Assembly: GCF_001039475.1 (NCBI RefSeq)
Contig: NZ_LELK01000001.1
Location: 1,809,349-1,873,348 of the forward strand
DNA from: Guptibacillus hwajinpoensis
GTDB lineage: Bacteria; Bacillota; Bacilli; Bacillales; Guptibacillaceae
DNA length: 64,000 nt
Direction of reading: 5' to 3'
In this document: positions 53,634 through 62,690 of the stretch, one piece after another
Numbering within the stretch: the first letter of the stretch is position 1
Layout of the letters: each line of letters starts with the position of its first letter
The notes under the pieces: generated by a model
The model's input: only the letters and a program-made list of their open reading frames with translations
Told to the model about the DNA's origin: nothing
Database searches by the model: none
Position numbers and translations under genes: made by a program

Positions 53634-55145
53634 ATGAAAAAATGGTTGATGTTTATGCTCGTTTTGGTTCTCTTATGTACGCCGTTACTCGCCAATGAAG
53701 TTCATGCAGGAATCCTAGGCAAAGGGGATGCTACAGGCACCCCAGGTGAATGGTATATAGGTGACCAGCCTGCAACTGTTAAACCTGGTTCATTGCCAAT
53801 TGTATTTGTTCATGGATTAAACAGTTCCTCAAATATCTGGATTGATCAGAACGACATGGATGAAATCACCTACAACGAGAACTACCAAACAGCATTCATT
53901 AACCTCTATCCTACGAAAAACATGTGGGACAACGGCCAGCTCCTTGCTAGTAAGCTTTCTGAAATGTATACGTATTTTGGTAAGAAAATGATTCTGGTAA
54001 CCCATAGCAAGGGCGGCGTGGATGCTCAAGCTGCTCTCGTTCATTCCAATGCCGGGAAGTATGTTGAGAAAGTCATTACCCTTTCTACTCCACACCACGG
54101 TTCACAGCTAGCGGATCTAGCTTATAGCAATTGGGCGGGGTGGCTTGCTGCAATTATCGGCAATCGAAATGATGCAACATACTCCCTTCAAACCGGTTAC
54201 ATGAGTTATTTTCGCTCAATTACTGATTCCAACCCAAATTCCTTACTTACACCGTACTATACGTTTGGTGGAACGAGTTGGGGTAACTTCGGTGGCTCAT
54301 TATATTGGGGTGGGCTGTATCTTAGACAATACGGTTCGAACGATGGCGCTGTAACTGTCACGAGCTCAAGGCTTCCTTATGGAAATGAGGTTCGCATCGG
54401 AAAATGGGATCACTTTACGATTAAAAACGGAAGCACCACCTTCAATTTATTCCAGCCTTATTTAACAAAGAATGTCGCTGCATTCACATCACTTCAACCT
54501 TCTATCATTGCAGAGGACGACCAAGAAGCAAATGTCGTTGTTCGGGGCGGAAAATTTACTGGTAAGAAAGTTGAAACGTTCGAGGTTGAAGAAAACACGA
54601 AAAGTATTGCATTCGATTGGATGAGTCAGAATAGCGATTCGGTCATTACGCTTGAAGGACCTAACCATCAAACGTATACAAATATGACAAAAACATACGA
54701 TACCGGCATGTTTCAAGGCGCAATTCACCATCAAATGAGCGTCACATCACCCGCTGCTGGAACTTGGAAAGTAAAGGTGAAACAGCCTAAGAAAGAAAGT
54801 TACCTGATGCAAGTAGTATATGAAAGTGAACTAAATGCCGATCTCACCATTGAAGCAAGCTCTAAAAAAGAGGTAAAGCTTCAAGTTAATCCAACAAAAG
54901 TTGATCGTAAGTCCATTAGCGGCGATATTGTTATCCAATATAGCAAGAATGGGAAAACAAAACAAAAGAAGATCTCCCAAAAGAAATTCAACTCTCTCGA
55001 ATCATTTCCAATCAAAGATGCAGGTGAAGGCGTTTATCACATTATGCTTGATGTAAAAGGAGATACAAAAAAAGGCGAACAGTTCGAGCGAACCATTCTT
55101 TATACGATCTACGTCGATCAAAATGGAAAAATGTATAAGCCATAA
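53634..55145 (+). CDS. Secreted lipase/esterase with C-terminal beta domain
   Basis: A 503-residue protein. Signal peptide 1-25 (cut after VHA). Residues 50-270 form the alpha/beta hydrolase: PIVFVHGLNSSS oxyanion region, THSKGG with Ser125, STPHHGSQLADLAYS typical of bacterial lipases, YGSNDGAVT with the likely Asp and WDHFT with the likely His. The last 220 residues are beta-rich (TWKVKVKQPKKESYLMQVVY and a Lys-rich repeat-like part) and may bind surfaces or aid secretion. GGGAGGG suits the ATG at 53634, so an earlier in-frame ATG at 53565 is rejected. Confidence 0.86.
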   Translation: MKKWLMFMLVLVLLCTPLLANEVHAGILGKGDATGTPGEWYIGDQPATVKPGSLPIVFVHGLNSSSNIWIDQNDMDEITYNENYQTAFINLYPTKNMWDNGQLLASKLSEMYTYFGKKMILVTHSKGGVDAQAALVHSNAGKYVEKVITLSTPHHGSQLADLAYSNWAGWLAAIIGNRNDATYSLQTGYMSYFRSITDSNPNSLLTPYYTFGGTSWGNFGGSLYWGGLYLRQYGSNDGAVTVTSSRLPYGNEVRIGKWDHFTIKNGSTTFNLFQPYLTKNVAAFTSLQPSIIAEDDQEANVVVRGGKFTGKKVETFEVEENTKSIAFDWMSQNSDSVITLEGPNHQTYTNMTKTYDTGMFQGAIHHQMSVTSPAAGTWKVKVKQPKKESYLMQVVYESELNADLTIEASSKKEVKLQVNPTKVDRKSISGDIVIQYSKNGKTKQKKISQKKFNSLESFPIKDAGEGVYHIMLDVKGDTKKGEQFERTILYTIYVDQNGKMYKP

Positions 55146-55150
55146 ATAAA

Positions 55151-55187
55151 AACAGAAATCCAGGCTCATCAGGCCTGGATTTCTGTT
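55151..55187. terminator. Bidirectional terminator
   Basis: AACAGAAATCCAGGC and GCCTGGATTTCTGTT form a 15-bp stem between the convergent lipase and GrpB genes. Confidence 0.84.
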
Positions 55188-55190
55188 GCC

Positions 55191-55709
55191 TTATCCTCTG
55201 TTCTGATACCATTCCAACGCTTTCGCTTCAATCTCTTTAACTAAGGAATCTTTGCCATTAATATAAGACTCCATATCAAAAGGATACTTACTCGCTAGCT
55301 CCTCTTTCTTCTCACTATAGCGTTGATGATCTATCCGATGCTCGCTTAAATAGTCTCGAAACGCTAGATGACGATCGATGTCTTGACTTCCGCTTTCGAA
55401 TACATGAACGTGATGCGAGCGGTTATCCCCACCTTTTTGGAAGTAGCGCCGTTCTTTGATCCCGTTTTCACCTTTTCCTTCATATCCTATTTCTTTCATC
55501 TGCTCATTTTTCGAATCAATAAGAGCTAAATTCTTCACAACAGGCATGAGATCAATGATTGGCTTTGCCTTCATTCCACTAATTGATGTACTGCCGATAT
55601 GATGAATCTCAATCACATTATCTCCAAAAACACGCTCCAATTTCTGTGCTTCTAGCTGAAACATTTCTAACCATACTTCTTTATACTCGTGAACCTCGAC
55701 TTTTCTCAT
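55191..55709 (-). CDS. GrpB-family nucleotidyltransferase-like protein
   Basis: A 172-residue protein. IEIHHIGSTSISGMKAKPIIDLMP is the GSTS...DLM nucleotidyltransferase motif of the GrpB/UPF0157 family, and HHVHVFESGSQDIDRHLAFRDYL is the second conserved block. The substrate is unknown. GAGGTG is 6 bases before the ATG at 55709, favoured over earlier starts. Confidence 0.85.
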   Translation of the reverse strand: MRKVEVHEYKEVWLEMFQLEAQKLERVFGDNVIEIHHIGSTSISGMKAKPIIDLMPVVKNLALIDSKNEQMKEIGYEGKGENGIKERRYFQKGGDNRSHHVHVFESGSQDIDRHLAFRDYLSEHRIDHQRYSEKKEELASKYPFDMESYINGKDSLVKEIEAKALEWYQNRG

Positions 55710-55794
55710 TTCTTTCACCTCACCTACCTTCATCAACTTGTTCCCTCCGGATAAACTTCTATATCTGGCAGTCCTGCACCTCTCTAGTATGGTT

Positions 55795-55894
55795 TATTGT
55801 CCACTTTTTTGTTTTATTAGCCAAAACGGAAATGTATTGTCCAAATTCGAAATATATTAGCCAATTTCTTCTTTTATTAGCTAACTAGAATAAG
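55795..55894. repeat. Five 20-bp phased repeats (TATTRKCCA)
   Basis: TATTGTCCA, TATTAGCCA, TATTGTCCA, TATTAGCCA and TATTAGCTA start at 55795, 55815, 55835, 55855 and 55875, exactly 20 bp apart. The 11-base spacers vary. The array lies between the divergent GrpB and DHA2 efflux genes. Confidence 0.75.
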
Positions 55895-56066
55895 TCTAAT
55901 CACTGACAAAGCAACATTTTCTCACCTCATTCCGGGGATTTAGCCCTGAAACAATAGGTTTGTAAGCTGAGTCGTTTAGGAGTATAATTTGATAATTGAT
56001 TGTTGAAATTGAACTTTAGCACATTAGCTTTCTATAAAAATCAAAAAAATGAGAGGAGGGTTGAAG

Positions 56067-57518
56067 TTGGCAACTCAACCTTATAATAAAGTTCTCATAG
56101 CCGCGTTATTGCTGGCTGGGTCCTTTATTACGATTTTGAATCAAACCCTTATGATTACAGCGATCCCGCCTATTATGGAGGAAATGAACATTACAGCTAA
56201 CACGGCTCAGTGGCTGACAACCGTATTTATGCTCGTAAACGGAATTATGATTCCAATTAGTGCGTTCTTACTTGAACGATTTACATCTCGACAGTTATTC
56301 ATGTCGGCGATGGGAATCTTTGCAGTTGGAACGATTGTTGGTGGGCTTGCTCCTAACTTTGGCGTCTTGCTTATGGGTAGAGTCATTCAATCTGCTGGAG
56401 CTGGAGTTATGCTCCCACTAATGCAAACCGTGTTTCTGATGATATTCCCAGTTAACAAACGCGGTACAGCGATGGGCTACATTGGTCTAGTAATCTCTTT
56501 CGCGCCAGCCATTGGACCTGCATTGTCTGGTTGGATTACAGCGAACTATTCTTGGCGTTTGCTTTTCTGGGCTATTCTACCGCTAGCACTACTCATTCTC
56601 ATCATTGCTCGCTTTGTTATGAGAAACGTAACAGAACTTACGTATCCGAAAGTCGATCCAATCTCGATCATTCTTTCATCAATTGGGTTCGGCGGTTTAC
56701 TTTATGCATTTACAAGTGCTGGGAACTATGGATGGGACAGTGCAAGAACGATCGTTGTACTTCTCATCGGAATAATTGCACTCACCACCTTTATCTTAAG
56801 ACAGCTTAAAATGTCGCATCCTATGCTTGAATTTAGAGTATTCAAAGACAAGATTTTTACGATTACGACCATTATCGGTATGATTATGTTTCTTGGATTA
56901 ATTGGTGCAGAGACGCTGATTCCACTTTATATGCAGAACATGAGAGATTTCACTGCTTTTGAATCAGGATTAGTTCTATTACCGGGTGCAGTCATAGTTG
57001 CTTTCATGTCTCCTCTTACTGGACGCATATTTGATAAATTCGGTGCACGCATGCTTGCGATCGTTGGGTTAACGATTGTAACAGCAGCGACGCTTGGTTT
57101 CTCATTCCTTGGTACAGCAACAACCATTACGTTCTTAACTATTATGTATGCCATTCGAATGTTTGGCTTGTCGATGGTGATGATGCCTGTAACAACTGCT
57201 GGATTAAACCAAATGCCTCGGCACCTTATCCCGCACGGGGCAGCGATGAATAATACGATGCGCCAAGTTGCGGCATCTGTGGGTACGGCGATTCTAGTTA
57301 CTGTGATGACAACAACAACACAAACGGCACAGGAATCTTCTATATCCAATCCAGATATTTATGGTGTAAATGTTGCTTTCCTAGTGATTCTTGCTCTAAC
57401 TTTTGTTGGATTAATTCTGACGTTTTTCATTAAAAAGAATGGTCCTAGTGAAGAAGATGTTTCGAAAGAAATACCGCAAGTCGAGGAAGAAGAAACTGCT
57501 AAAACAGTGAATATGTAA
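56067..57518 (+). CDS. MFS multidrug efflux protein, DHA2 (EmrB/QacA) family
   Basis: About 483 residues with 14 predicted spans. LNQTLMITAIPPIMEEM and WLTTVFMLVNGIMIP open the first helices, LLMGRVIQSAGAGVMLP follows, and SFAPAIGPALSGWI is antiporter motif C. Proton-driven export of drugs or other amphipathic compounds is expected. The likely start is TTG 56067 because GGAGGG lies 7 bases before it; the ATG at 56049 has no site. A 20-bp phased repeat array lies upstream. Confidence 0.87.
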   Translation: MATQPYNKVLIAALLLAGSFITILNQTLMITAIPPIMEEMNITANTAQWLTTVFMLVNGIMIPISAFLLERFTSRQLFMSAMGIFAVGTIVGGLAPNFGVLLMGRVIQSAGAGVMLPLMQTVFLMIFPVNKRGTAMGYIGLVISFAPAIGPALSGWITANYSWRLLFWAILPLALLILIIARFVMRNVTELTYPKVDPISIILSSIGFGGLLYAFTSAGNYGWDSARTIVVLLIGIIALTTFILRQLKMSHPMLEFRVFKDKIFTITTIIGMIMFLGLIGAETLIPLYMQNMRDFTAFESGLVLLPGAVIVAFMSPLTGRIFDKFGARMLAIVGLTIVTAATLGFSFLGTATTITFLTIMYAIRMFGLSMVMMPVTTAGLNQMPRHLIPHGAAMNNTMRQVAASVGTAILVTVMTTTTQTAQESSISNPDIYGVNVAFLVILALTFVGLILTFFIKKNGPSEEDVSKEIPQVEEEETAKTVNM

Positions 57519-57527
57519 CCTACCGAA

Positions 57528-57562
57528 GTAACGCTCAGCCAACTTGCGCTGAGCGTTTTTTG
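57528..57562. terminator. Terminator between convergent MFS genes
   Basis: AACGCTCAGC and GCTGAGCGTT form the stem, followed by six T. Confidence 0.84.
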
Positions 57563-58801
57563 TTACACATCCAGTGAATCTAGCACGCTATCGCTTTGAG
57601 AAGTCTTTCTTTTTGAAGGTAGACTTTCATATATGAGCAACCCAATAGCAAAACAAAGCATGACCACCGATCCAGTGACAACACTAAACCTGATGGAAAT
57701 CAACTCAGCAAGTACCCCGCAGGCTAGCATAACAAGTATGGTGAAAAGTGCTTCAACAAAGCTATATAAACTCCCAATTCTCCCCATAACGTCAACGGGT
57801 ACATTGTTTTGATAGAACGTGTAAAAACCTGTATTCATAAATGCAAGCGAAAAAGATAAAACGAAGCATCCAATCGAAGCTAGTGTAAAACTAGAAGATA
57901 ACGTAAACACTAGGTACCCGCATGCTAGAACCATAGCTCCCATTCCCATTAGCCAGGAATCGGATAGCACTCTTGCGACCAACGTATTGATGATGGCGCC
58001 GAGTAGGATACCCGCTCCCGCTACACTTACGAGAAAGCCGTATTCTGTATTCGTTAACAACAAGACTTCTTTAGCAAATGCCGCTTCAAGCGAATCTACT
58101 CCCCAAGTCATCACGGTAACTGCGCTGAAAAAAGAATAGATGATCATAACATAGCTTGATCTGCGGCTAAAGTGATAAACAGCACGCCAATCTTCTTGTA
58201 GTGTTGCTAGTGAAAAATTGCCAGAAGCTCTTGTTGTCATTTTACCTCTCTCTACATCTGGTAATAAGTAAAAGAGTCCTCCTGCTACTAGAACAGCAGC
58301 TGCATTGATGAAAATAGCGTCGATAGGCGTTCCGATCATAAACAATAACCCCGCAATTGCTGGTCCAATAACAAAAGCTCCAGAATCGACTAAACTTCGT
58401 ACTGCATTAAATCGTTTACGCTCGTTTCTAGAAATCAACTTCGTGATATACGTCATTGAAGTGGGATGAAACACCGAGCTTGCCATATTAATAACGAGAA
58501 CGAAACCATATAGGATCCAGAGCGATCCTATAAAAGGAAGACAGGTAATGACACCCGCTTCAAAGATCGTGAGCCCTATCATTAATCTTCTTTTGTTCAT
58601 ACGATCAATTAACGATCCTGACCATCCATTCGTAAAAAGAATCGCGAGAGGTTTAAGTAAATACAGCCCTATCACCGCAAGCGCTGACCCTGTTCGATCA
58701 AGTATAATTAAATTAAGGGCAATGTGGTAAATCCAGCTCCCAACATTCGAAATTCCGATCCCACATAAAAGAATGAATAGATTTCTCGTTACCTTTTTCA
58801 T
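57563..58801 (-). CDS. MFS transporter under T-box control
   Basis: A 412-residue transporter with 12 predicted spans. RNLFILLCGIGISNVGSWIY, GWSGSLIDRMNKRRLM (motif A region) and ARVLSDSWLMGMGAMVLACG are typical of the macrolide-efflux-like (MdfA/MefA-type) MFS branch. The T-box leader in front means it is induced when one tRNA is uncharged. Amino acid or peptide transport is therefore more likely than drug export. GGAGTGAG precedes the ATG. Confidence 0.82.
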   Translation of the reverse strand: MKKVTRNLFILLCGIGISNVGSWIYHIALNLIILDRTGSALAVIGLYLLKPLAILFTNGWSGSLIDRMNKRRLMIGLTIFEAGVITCLPFIGSLWILYGFVLVINMASSVFHPTSMTYITKLISRNERKRFNAVRSLVDSGAFVIGPAIAGLLFMIGTPIDAIFINAAAVLVAGGLFYLLPDVERGKMTTRASGNFSLATLQEDWRAVYHFSRRSSYVMIIYSFFSAVTVMTWGVDSLEAAFAKEVLLLTNTEYGFLVSVAGAGILLGAIINTLVARVLSDSWLMGMGAMVLACGYLVFTLSSSFTLASIGCFVLSFSLAFMNTGFYTFYQNNVPVDVMGRIGSLYSFVEALFTILVMLACGVLAELISIRFSVVTGSVVMLCFAIGLLIYESLPSKRKTSQSDSVLDSLDV

Positions 58802-58843
58802 AACTAGCTCACTCCAATCGCGATAAGTATGGTCTAACCAACT

Positions 58844-59125
58844 AAAAAAATCTCACCCCCAGGACGTATAGTCCTGGGGGCGAGATTACTTATCGCGGTG
58901 CCACCCCAGTTTAGTCATGTGTCGCCACATCACTCTTATCGGGTACGGCATGAACTGCTTATACCCTAAGCTCTATAACGGGAGCACCCGTTACACCATC
59001 ACCACATTCGGCTCCAATGTACAGCTCGGAGGCTTGTTTCGATTACACTATTCTTGCTCCTTTTCAGCTAACAGAGCTCTCTGTATAGAATCATGTAATC
59101 TACTCTTCTCTTCATTGCGTTTAAT
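58844..59125 (-). ncRNA. T-box leader with antiterminator and terminator
   Basis: On the minus strand GGGGTGGCACCGCG (58907-58894) is the T-box core. It is followed by a terminator (TCTCGCCCCCAGGAC with GTCCTGGGGGTGAGA, 58885-58851, then seven T). Upstream lies stem I with AGAGTAGATTAC, CAGAGAG and the closing GTAATC, followed by GAAACAAGCC as specifier-loop strand. The UGGC bulge should pair with a tRNA whose discriminator base is G. Codons readable in the loop are AAC (Asn), ACA (Thr) and CAA (Gln). Confidence 0.88.
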
Positions 59126-59279
59126 TTGTTATAGATTACCAGAACGACGTAATAAATGTAAACACTTTTCTGAAATCACTGATTTTCTCTTCCAAAGAAT
59201 GCCTTATGTTTCGATGCTATAAAGTGGTTGATTTCCCCTCCTATCACCTTTGAATAGTGACTATAAAAAAGCTAGATCA

Positions 59280-59344
59280 TTTGAACTACAAACAGTTACT
59301 TTGAACTACAAACTTTTAATTACACTAGCGAATTTAGTAGTTCA
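59280..59344 (+). promoter_or_regulatory. Repeated TGAACTAC operator-like sites before the protease
   Basis: TTTGAACTACAAAC occurs at 59280-59293 and again at 59300-59313, 20 bp start to start. An inverted GTAGTTCA follows at 59337-59344. They lie 110-175 bp before the subtilase start codon. Confidence 0.5.
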
Positions 59345-59454
59345 TTTCGATTATTTGTCGGAAATGGTAAAGGACAATGTAGAAAGCTGTTGAATCCTCT
59401 CCTTAACCCGAAGAGAAAACATCGTCGGGATTACACTTGAGGAGTGATTGAAGA

Positions 59455-60630
59455 ATGTTTAAGCGTCTCGCAGCATTTGCTACATCCGCAACTCTACTCA
59501 TGTCAGTGGCTTTACCAGCTTCAGCTACAAATTTAGAAGGAAAAGAAGCACCTAGCTATGCAAACGAGCAACAACTTGCTCCACAAGAACTTATTGTGCA
59601 TTTTAACGACTCGACCAAATCTACATACGCGAAAGAACTTGTTTCTAAGCATGGCGGAAAAGTAATAGAAACAACAGATGAATTCATGGTTGTAAAAGTG
59701 AATGGTTCTGTTACTGAAGCTATTAAAGTGTTGGAAGAAAATAGCTCTGTTGAGTATGCAGAACCGAACTCTATGTTTCACGCGAACCATGTTCCTAACG
59801 ACCCTTTCTACAAAACAAAACAGTACGCTCCTCAAAAAGTAAAAGCTGAGCAAGCCTGGGATGTAACTCAGAGCAATTCCTCTATTAAGATTGCTGTTAT
59901 TGATACAGGTGTTGATTACAATCACCCAGATCTTGCTGGCAAGGTCGTTAAAGGCTATGATTTCGCGGATAATGACAATGACCCAATGGATGAGCATTAC
60001 CATGGTACACACGTATCCGGAATTGCAGCAGCTAACACGAATAACGGAATTGGAATCGCAGGTCTATCACCGAACGCTTCCATTCTAGCAGTCCGTGTTC
60101 TCGATGAAAGTGGTAGCGGTTCACTTGATGACGTTGCACAAGGCATTCGTTATGCAGCAGATCAAGGTGCTCAAGTTATTAACTTAAGCCTTGGAGGCAT
60201 TCTTGGTTCTCAAACATTGAAAGATGCTGTTAACTACGCTTGGAATAAAGGATCGGTCGTAGTCGCAGCTGCTGGTAACGAAAGCTCACCAAAGCCAAGC
60301 TACCCTGCTTACTACTCTAATGCAATTGCTGTAGCAGCAACAGATCAGAACGACACAATCGCATACTATTCGAATTACGGAACGTGGGTTGATATTGCTG
60401 CGCCAGGATCTAGCGTCTATTCCACTATGCCCGGGAATAGCTATGACAACTTGTCCGGTACTTCTATGGCATCACCAGTTGTTGCAGGTGTTGCAGGACT
60501 TCTAGCTGCACAAGGACGTAGCGCTTCTGAGATTCGCACAGCTCTTGAAGAAACGGCAGATTACATTACTGGAACGGGAGCACTTTTCCAAAACGGACGT
60601 GTGAACGCAGCGAACGCTGTTCAGTACTAA
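59455..60630 (+). CDS. Secreted subtilisin-like serine protease
   Basis: A 391-residue S8 protease. Signal peptide 1-24 is followed by an inhibitor I9 pro-domain (about 43-110, ELIVHFNDSTKSTYAKELV) and the catalytic domain from about 113. The triad is Asp150 in VIDTGVDYNHPDL, His183 in HGTHVSG and Ser337 in GTSMASP, with oxyanion Asn275 in AAAGNESS. The domain looks like the thermitase/high-alkaline subtilase branch. GAGGAGTGATTGAAGA precedes the ATG. A strong terminator follows, so the gene is monocistronic. Confidence 0.94.
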   Translation: MFKRLAAFATSATLLMSVALPASATNLEGKEAPSYANEQQLAPQELIVHFNDSTKSTYAKELVSKHGGKVIETTDEFMVVKVNGSVTEAIKVLEENSSVEYAEPNSMFHANHVPNDPFYKTKQYAPQKVKAEQAWDVTQSNSSIKIAVIDTGVDYNHPDLAGKVVKGYDFADNDNDPMDEHYHGTHVSGIAAANTNNGIGIAGLSPNASILAVRVLDESGSGSLDDVAQGIRYAADQGAQVINLSLGGILGSQTLKDAVNYAWNKGSVVVAAAGNESSPKPSYPAYYSNAIAVAATDQNDTIAYYSNYGTWVDIAAPGSSVYSTMPGNSYDNLSGTSMASPVVAGVAGLLAAQGRSASEIRTALEETADYITGTGALFQNGRVNAANAVQY

Positions 60631-60648
60631 GTCTAAGAAGTAGTTTAA

Positions 60649-60680
60649 GAGGATGCCCTTATAAGGGCATCCTTTTTTCT
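60649..60680 (+). terminator. Terminator of the subtilase gene
   Basis: GGATGCCCTT-AT-AAGGGCATCC followed by six T. Confidence 0.88.
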
Positions 60681-60869
60681 TTAAACCTAAATGCTTTTCT
60701 TTCTAAACCTTTGCATCGCATACCTAATAGATCCTTCTCACTATCACCTCCCTTTCACCTGAAACTGAAATACATAATTTCTATTTCACATTCATTTATT
60801 ACGACTTTCGCTAATAAAATACTTAAAGATTTTAGAGTTTCGAAATGACTGAACAAAGGGTGTGATGGT

Positions 60870-61490
60870 ATGTTGAAACGCATAAGGAGATCGATTGGCA
60901 CACAATACCAGAAACCAGTTGGCTTGCTAGGTTTATATGTCGGAGAACGGATGATTCGTGAACATCGACCCGACACATTATGGACATTAGGTTTATTGAA
61001 GTTATCCAATAACGAGCGCTTATTAGAGCTAGGTTGTGGTTCAGGATATGCACTGAAACGTTTACTGGAGCATGCTGAAGTTAAAGAAGCTGTAGGGATA
61101 GACATCTCAGAATCTATTTTAAAATCTGCTGCGATCAGGAATTGGAAAGGAAGAACGAAAGGAAGGGTGAGATTAGAACAAGGTGACGTTAAAAATCTTC
61201 CGTTTGAAAATGACTACTTCACTAAGGTTTATAGCATTCATTCGGTGTATTTTTGGGGTGATTACCAGAAAACGATAGAAGAAGTGTATCGAGTGTTAAA
61301 GCCAAAGGGAACGCTACTCATTACGCTTTGTAATGGACGTAACGGTGAGTCGAAAAGCGAAATTCAGAAACTGATCACTCATAACCTTGTGCCAAACATG
61401 CTTCGAACAGGGTTTCAAAATATTAAATGCATTAAGGGAGAAGTAAATTCACAGCAGTACCAAACTGTCACCATCTTTGCAGAAAAATGA
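60870..61490 (+). CDS. SAM-dependent methyltransferase, class I (paralogue)
   Basis: A 206-residue protein. Motif I is LLELGCGSGYAL, then GIDISESIL, GDVKNLPF, YSIHSVYFWGDY and LITLCNG. It is a clear paralogue of the protein at 2955-3581, matching along its whole length including the basic N-terminal part with GQY/TQY and the QYQTV C-terminus. The substrate is unknown. It stands alone. Confidence 0.8.
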   Translation: MLKRIRRSIGTQYQKPVGLLGLYVGERMIREHRPDTLWTLGLLKLSNNERLLELGCGSGYALKRLLEHAEVKEAVGIDISESILKSAAIRNWKGRTKGRVRLEQGDVKNLPFENDYFTKVYSIHSVYFWGDYQKTIEEVYRVLKPKGTLLITLCNGRNGESKSEIQKLITHNLVPNMLRTGFQNIKCIKGEVNSQQYQTVTIFAEK

Positions 61491-61496
61491 TGCTAA

Positions 61497-61530
61497 TAGA
61501 CCGCTCAGAGTGTTATTGTCTAGCGGTCTA
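61497..61530 (+). terminator. Likely terminator of the methyltransferase gene
   Basis: TAGACCGCT and AGCGGTCTA form the stem, but the following T run is interrupted. Confidence 0.6.
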
Positions 61531-61602
61531 CTATTCTTCATAAAATCCAACAAACAAGCATTCGCTTCGTAAGATCATATCATTGTAGGTTTGACCATTC
61601 AA

Positions 61603-61896
61603 TTACCAGAGTGGCTCATCTTCATTGCTTAGTTGAATATAAAAAGGAGATAAAAGGATTGTCATGCTGAAAATCGCTAAGCTAAATATAAGATAAAATG
61701 AGAGCGACATATTGATAACAACGGAACAGGCAAGAGGAATAAGAACAAGCATCGATGTTAGACTTGAACGCTTCCTCGCTTTAGGCGTTAAGTATTGTTT
61801 CTTATTGCAATTTGGACAAGTAGATTTATAGTTAAACGTTAATTTCAGCGATTCACTCCATCGCCATTGGTAGCCACAGTTCTGGCATATTGGCAT
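61603..61896 (-). CDS. CXXC zinc-ribbon membrane protein (cxxc_20_cxxc type)
   Basis: A 97-residue protein. CQNC (4-7) and CPNC (27-30) form a zinc ribbon with about 20 residues between the pairs, as in the cxxc_20_cxxc family. Two hydrophobic helices (about 47-66 and 68-88) follow. It is probably membrane-anchored with the ribbon in the cytoplasm. GGAGGG precedes the ATG. Function unknown. Confidence 0.75.
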   Translation of the reverse strand: MPICQNCGYQWRWSESLKLTFNYKSTCPNCNKKQYLTPKARKRSSLTSMLVLIPLACSVVINMSLSFYLIFSLAIFSMTILLSPFYIQLSNEDEPLW

Positions 61897-62021
61897 CTTG
61901 ATCCCTCCAAAAATTTGATTCTTTTATTTCATATGTATATCTCGTATTACGAGGGGAGGAACTTTAAAGTTTCACGTTCATTGAAAAAGGTAACTTCTGT
62001 GAAGTTACCTAATCGAGTTTC

Positions 62022-62459
62022 TTATGCCTCACGCTGCTGAAGCTTCTTTACGTGATCTGTATGAAACGGAGAATCTTTCACCTCATTCACCACGCTGAAT
62101 GAATTTCCATCAAGGTCATAGAAATCAAAGCACGTCATCCCGCCAAAATCACTAAGCTGTGTTGTTCTTACACCATTATTTCTTAATTGGTTATATACAC
62201 TTTCGATGTCTTCTACTAAGAAATTAAAGTACGCATTTCTTACCTTTTCGTTAACTTGAAACTCAGAAGAAGCTGCTTTTTCAACTTGTACTAGCCCCAA
62301 CTGCGTCAAACCATCCGAGAAATAATAGCCAATTCCTTTTTCAGATCCTTCTCCCCACTCCTGAATTTTCTTCACACCTAGATTCTTTTCATACCACAAG
62401 CTTGCTTCCTCTAATTTCGTTACAGGGATAAAAATACTACCAACTCGGAACATGTACAT
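62022..62459 (-). CDS. VOC/glyoxalase-family protein
   Basis: A 145-residue protein with two beta-alpha-beta-beta-beta units. RVGSIFIPVTKLEEASLWYEKNLGV opens the first, and YFNFLVEDIESVYNQLRNNG with FDFYDLDGNSFSVVNE closes the second. The usual metal ligands are not all visible. It may be a lyase, dioxygenase-like or resistance-type VOC protein. AAGGAG suits either of two close ATGs. Confidence 0.8.
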   Translation of the reverse strand: MYMFRVGSIFIPVTKLEEASLWYEKNLGVKKIQEWGEGSEKGIGYYFSDGLTQLGLVQVEKAASSEFQVNEKVRNAYFNFLVEDIESVYNQLRNNGVRTTQLSDFGGMTCFDFYDLDGNSFSVVNEVKDSPFHTDHVKKLQQREA

Positions 62460-62599
62460 TTCTCCTTCCTACATAGATTGTACTTAATACAGTGCCCACC
62501 TCTCCATCTCCCCTCACTGTCATTCCACTTTGTACTGTTCACCATATTCAAAAGAAATCCTTCTGAAATTGCAATAAACAGAAGTTTTCAGAAAAAGTT

Positions 62600-62678
62600 T
62601 TGACATCTTAAGAGATTTACTGTAAATTATCAAATGGACGAACATTTACACCAATAAAAAACGTATTATTCGTTTTTA
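62600..62678 (+). promoter_or_regulatory. guaC: guaC promoter with PurBox pair
   Basis: TTGACA (62600-62605), 17 bp and TAAATT (62623-62628), with TG just before it, form an extended -10 promoter. CGAACATT (62639-62646) and the inverted CGAATAAT (62672-62665) are PurR-type box cores in opposite orientation, 18 bp apart, downstream of the -10. Confidence 0.65.
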
Positions 62679-62690
62679 GGAGTGATTTTC

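Noticed and set aside
55795..55894. Regularly spaced short repeats looking like a CRISPR array
   Set aside because: Repeats are only about 9 bp with 11-bp spacers, and no cas genes are present.
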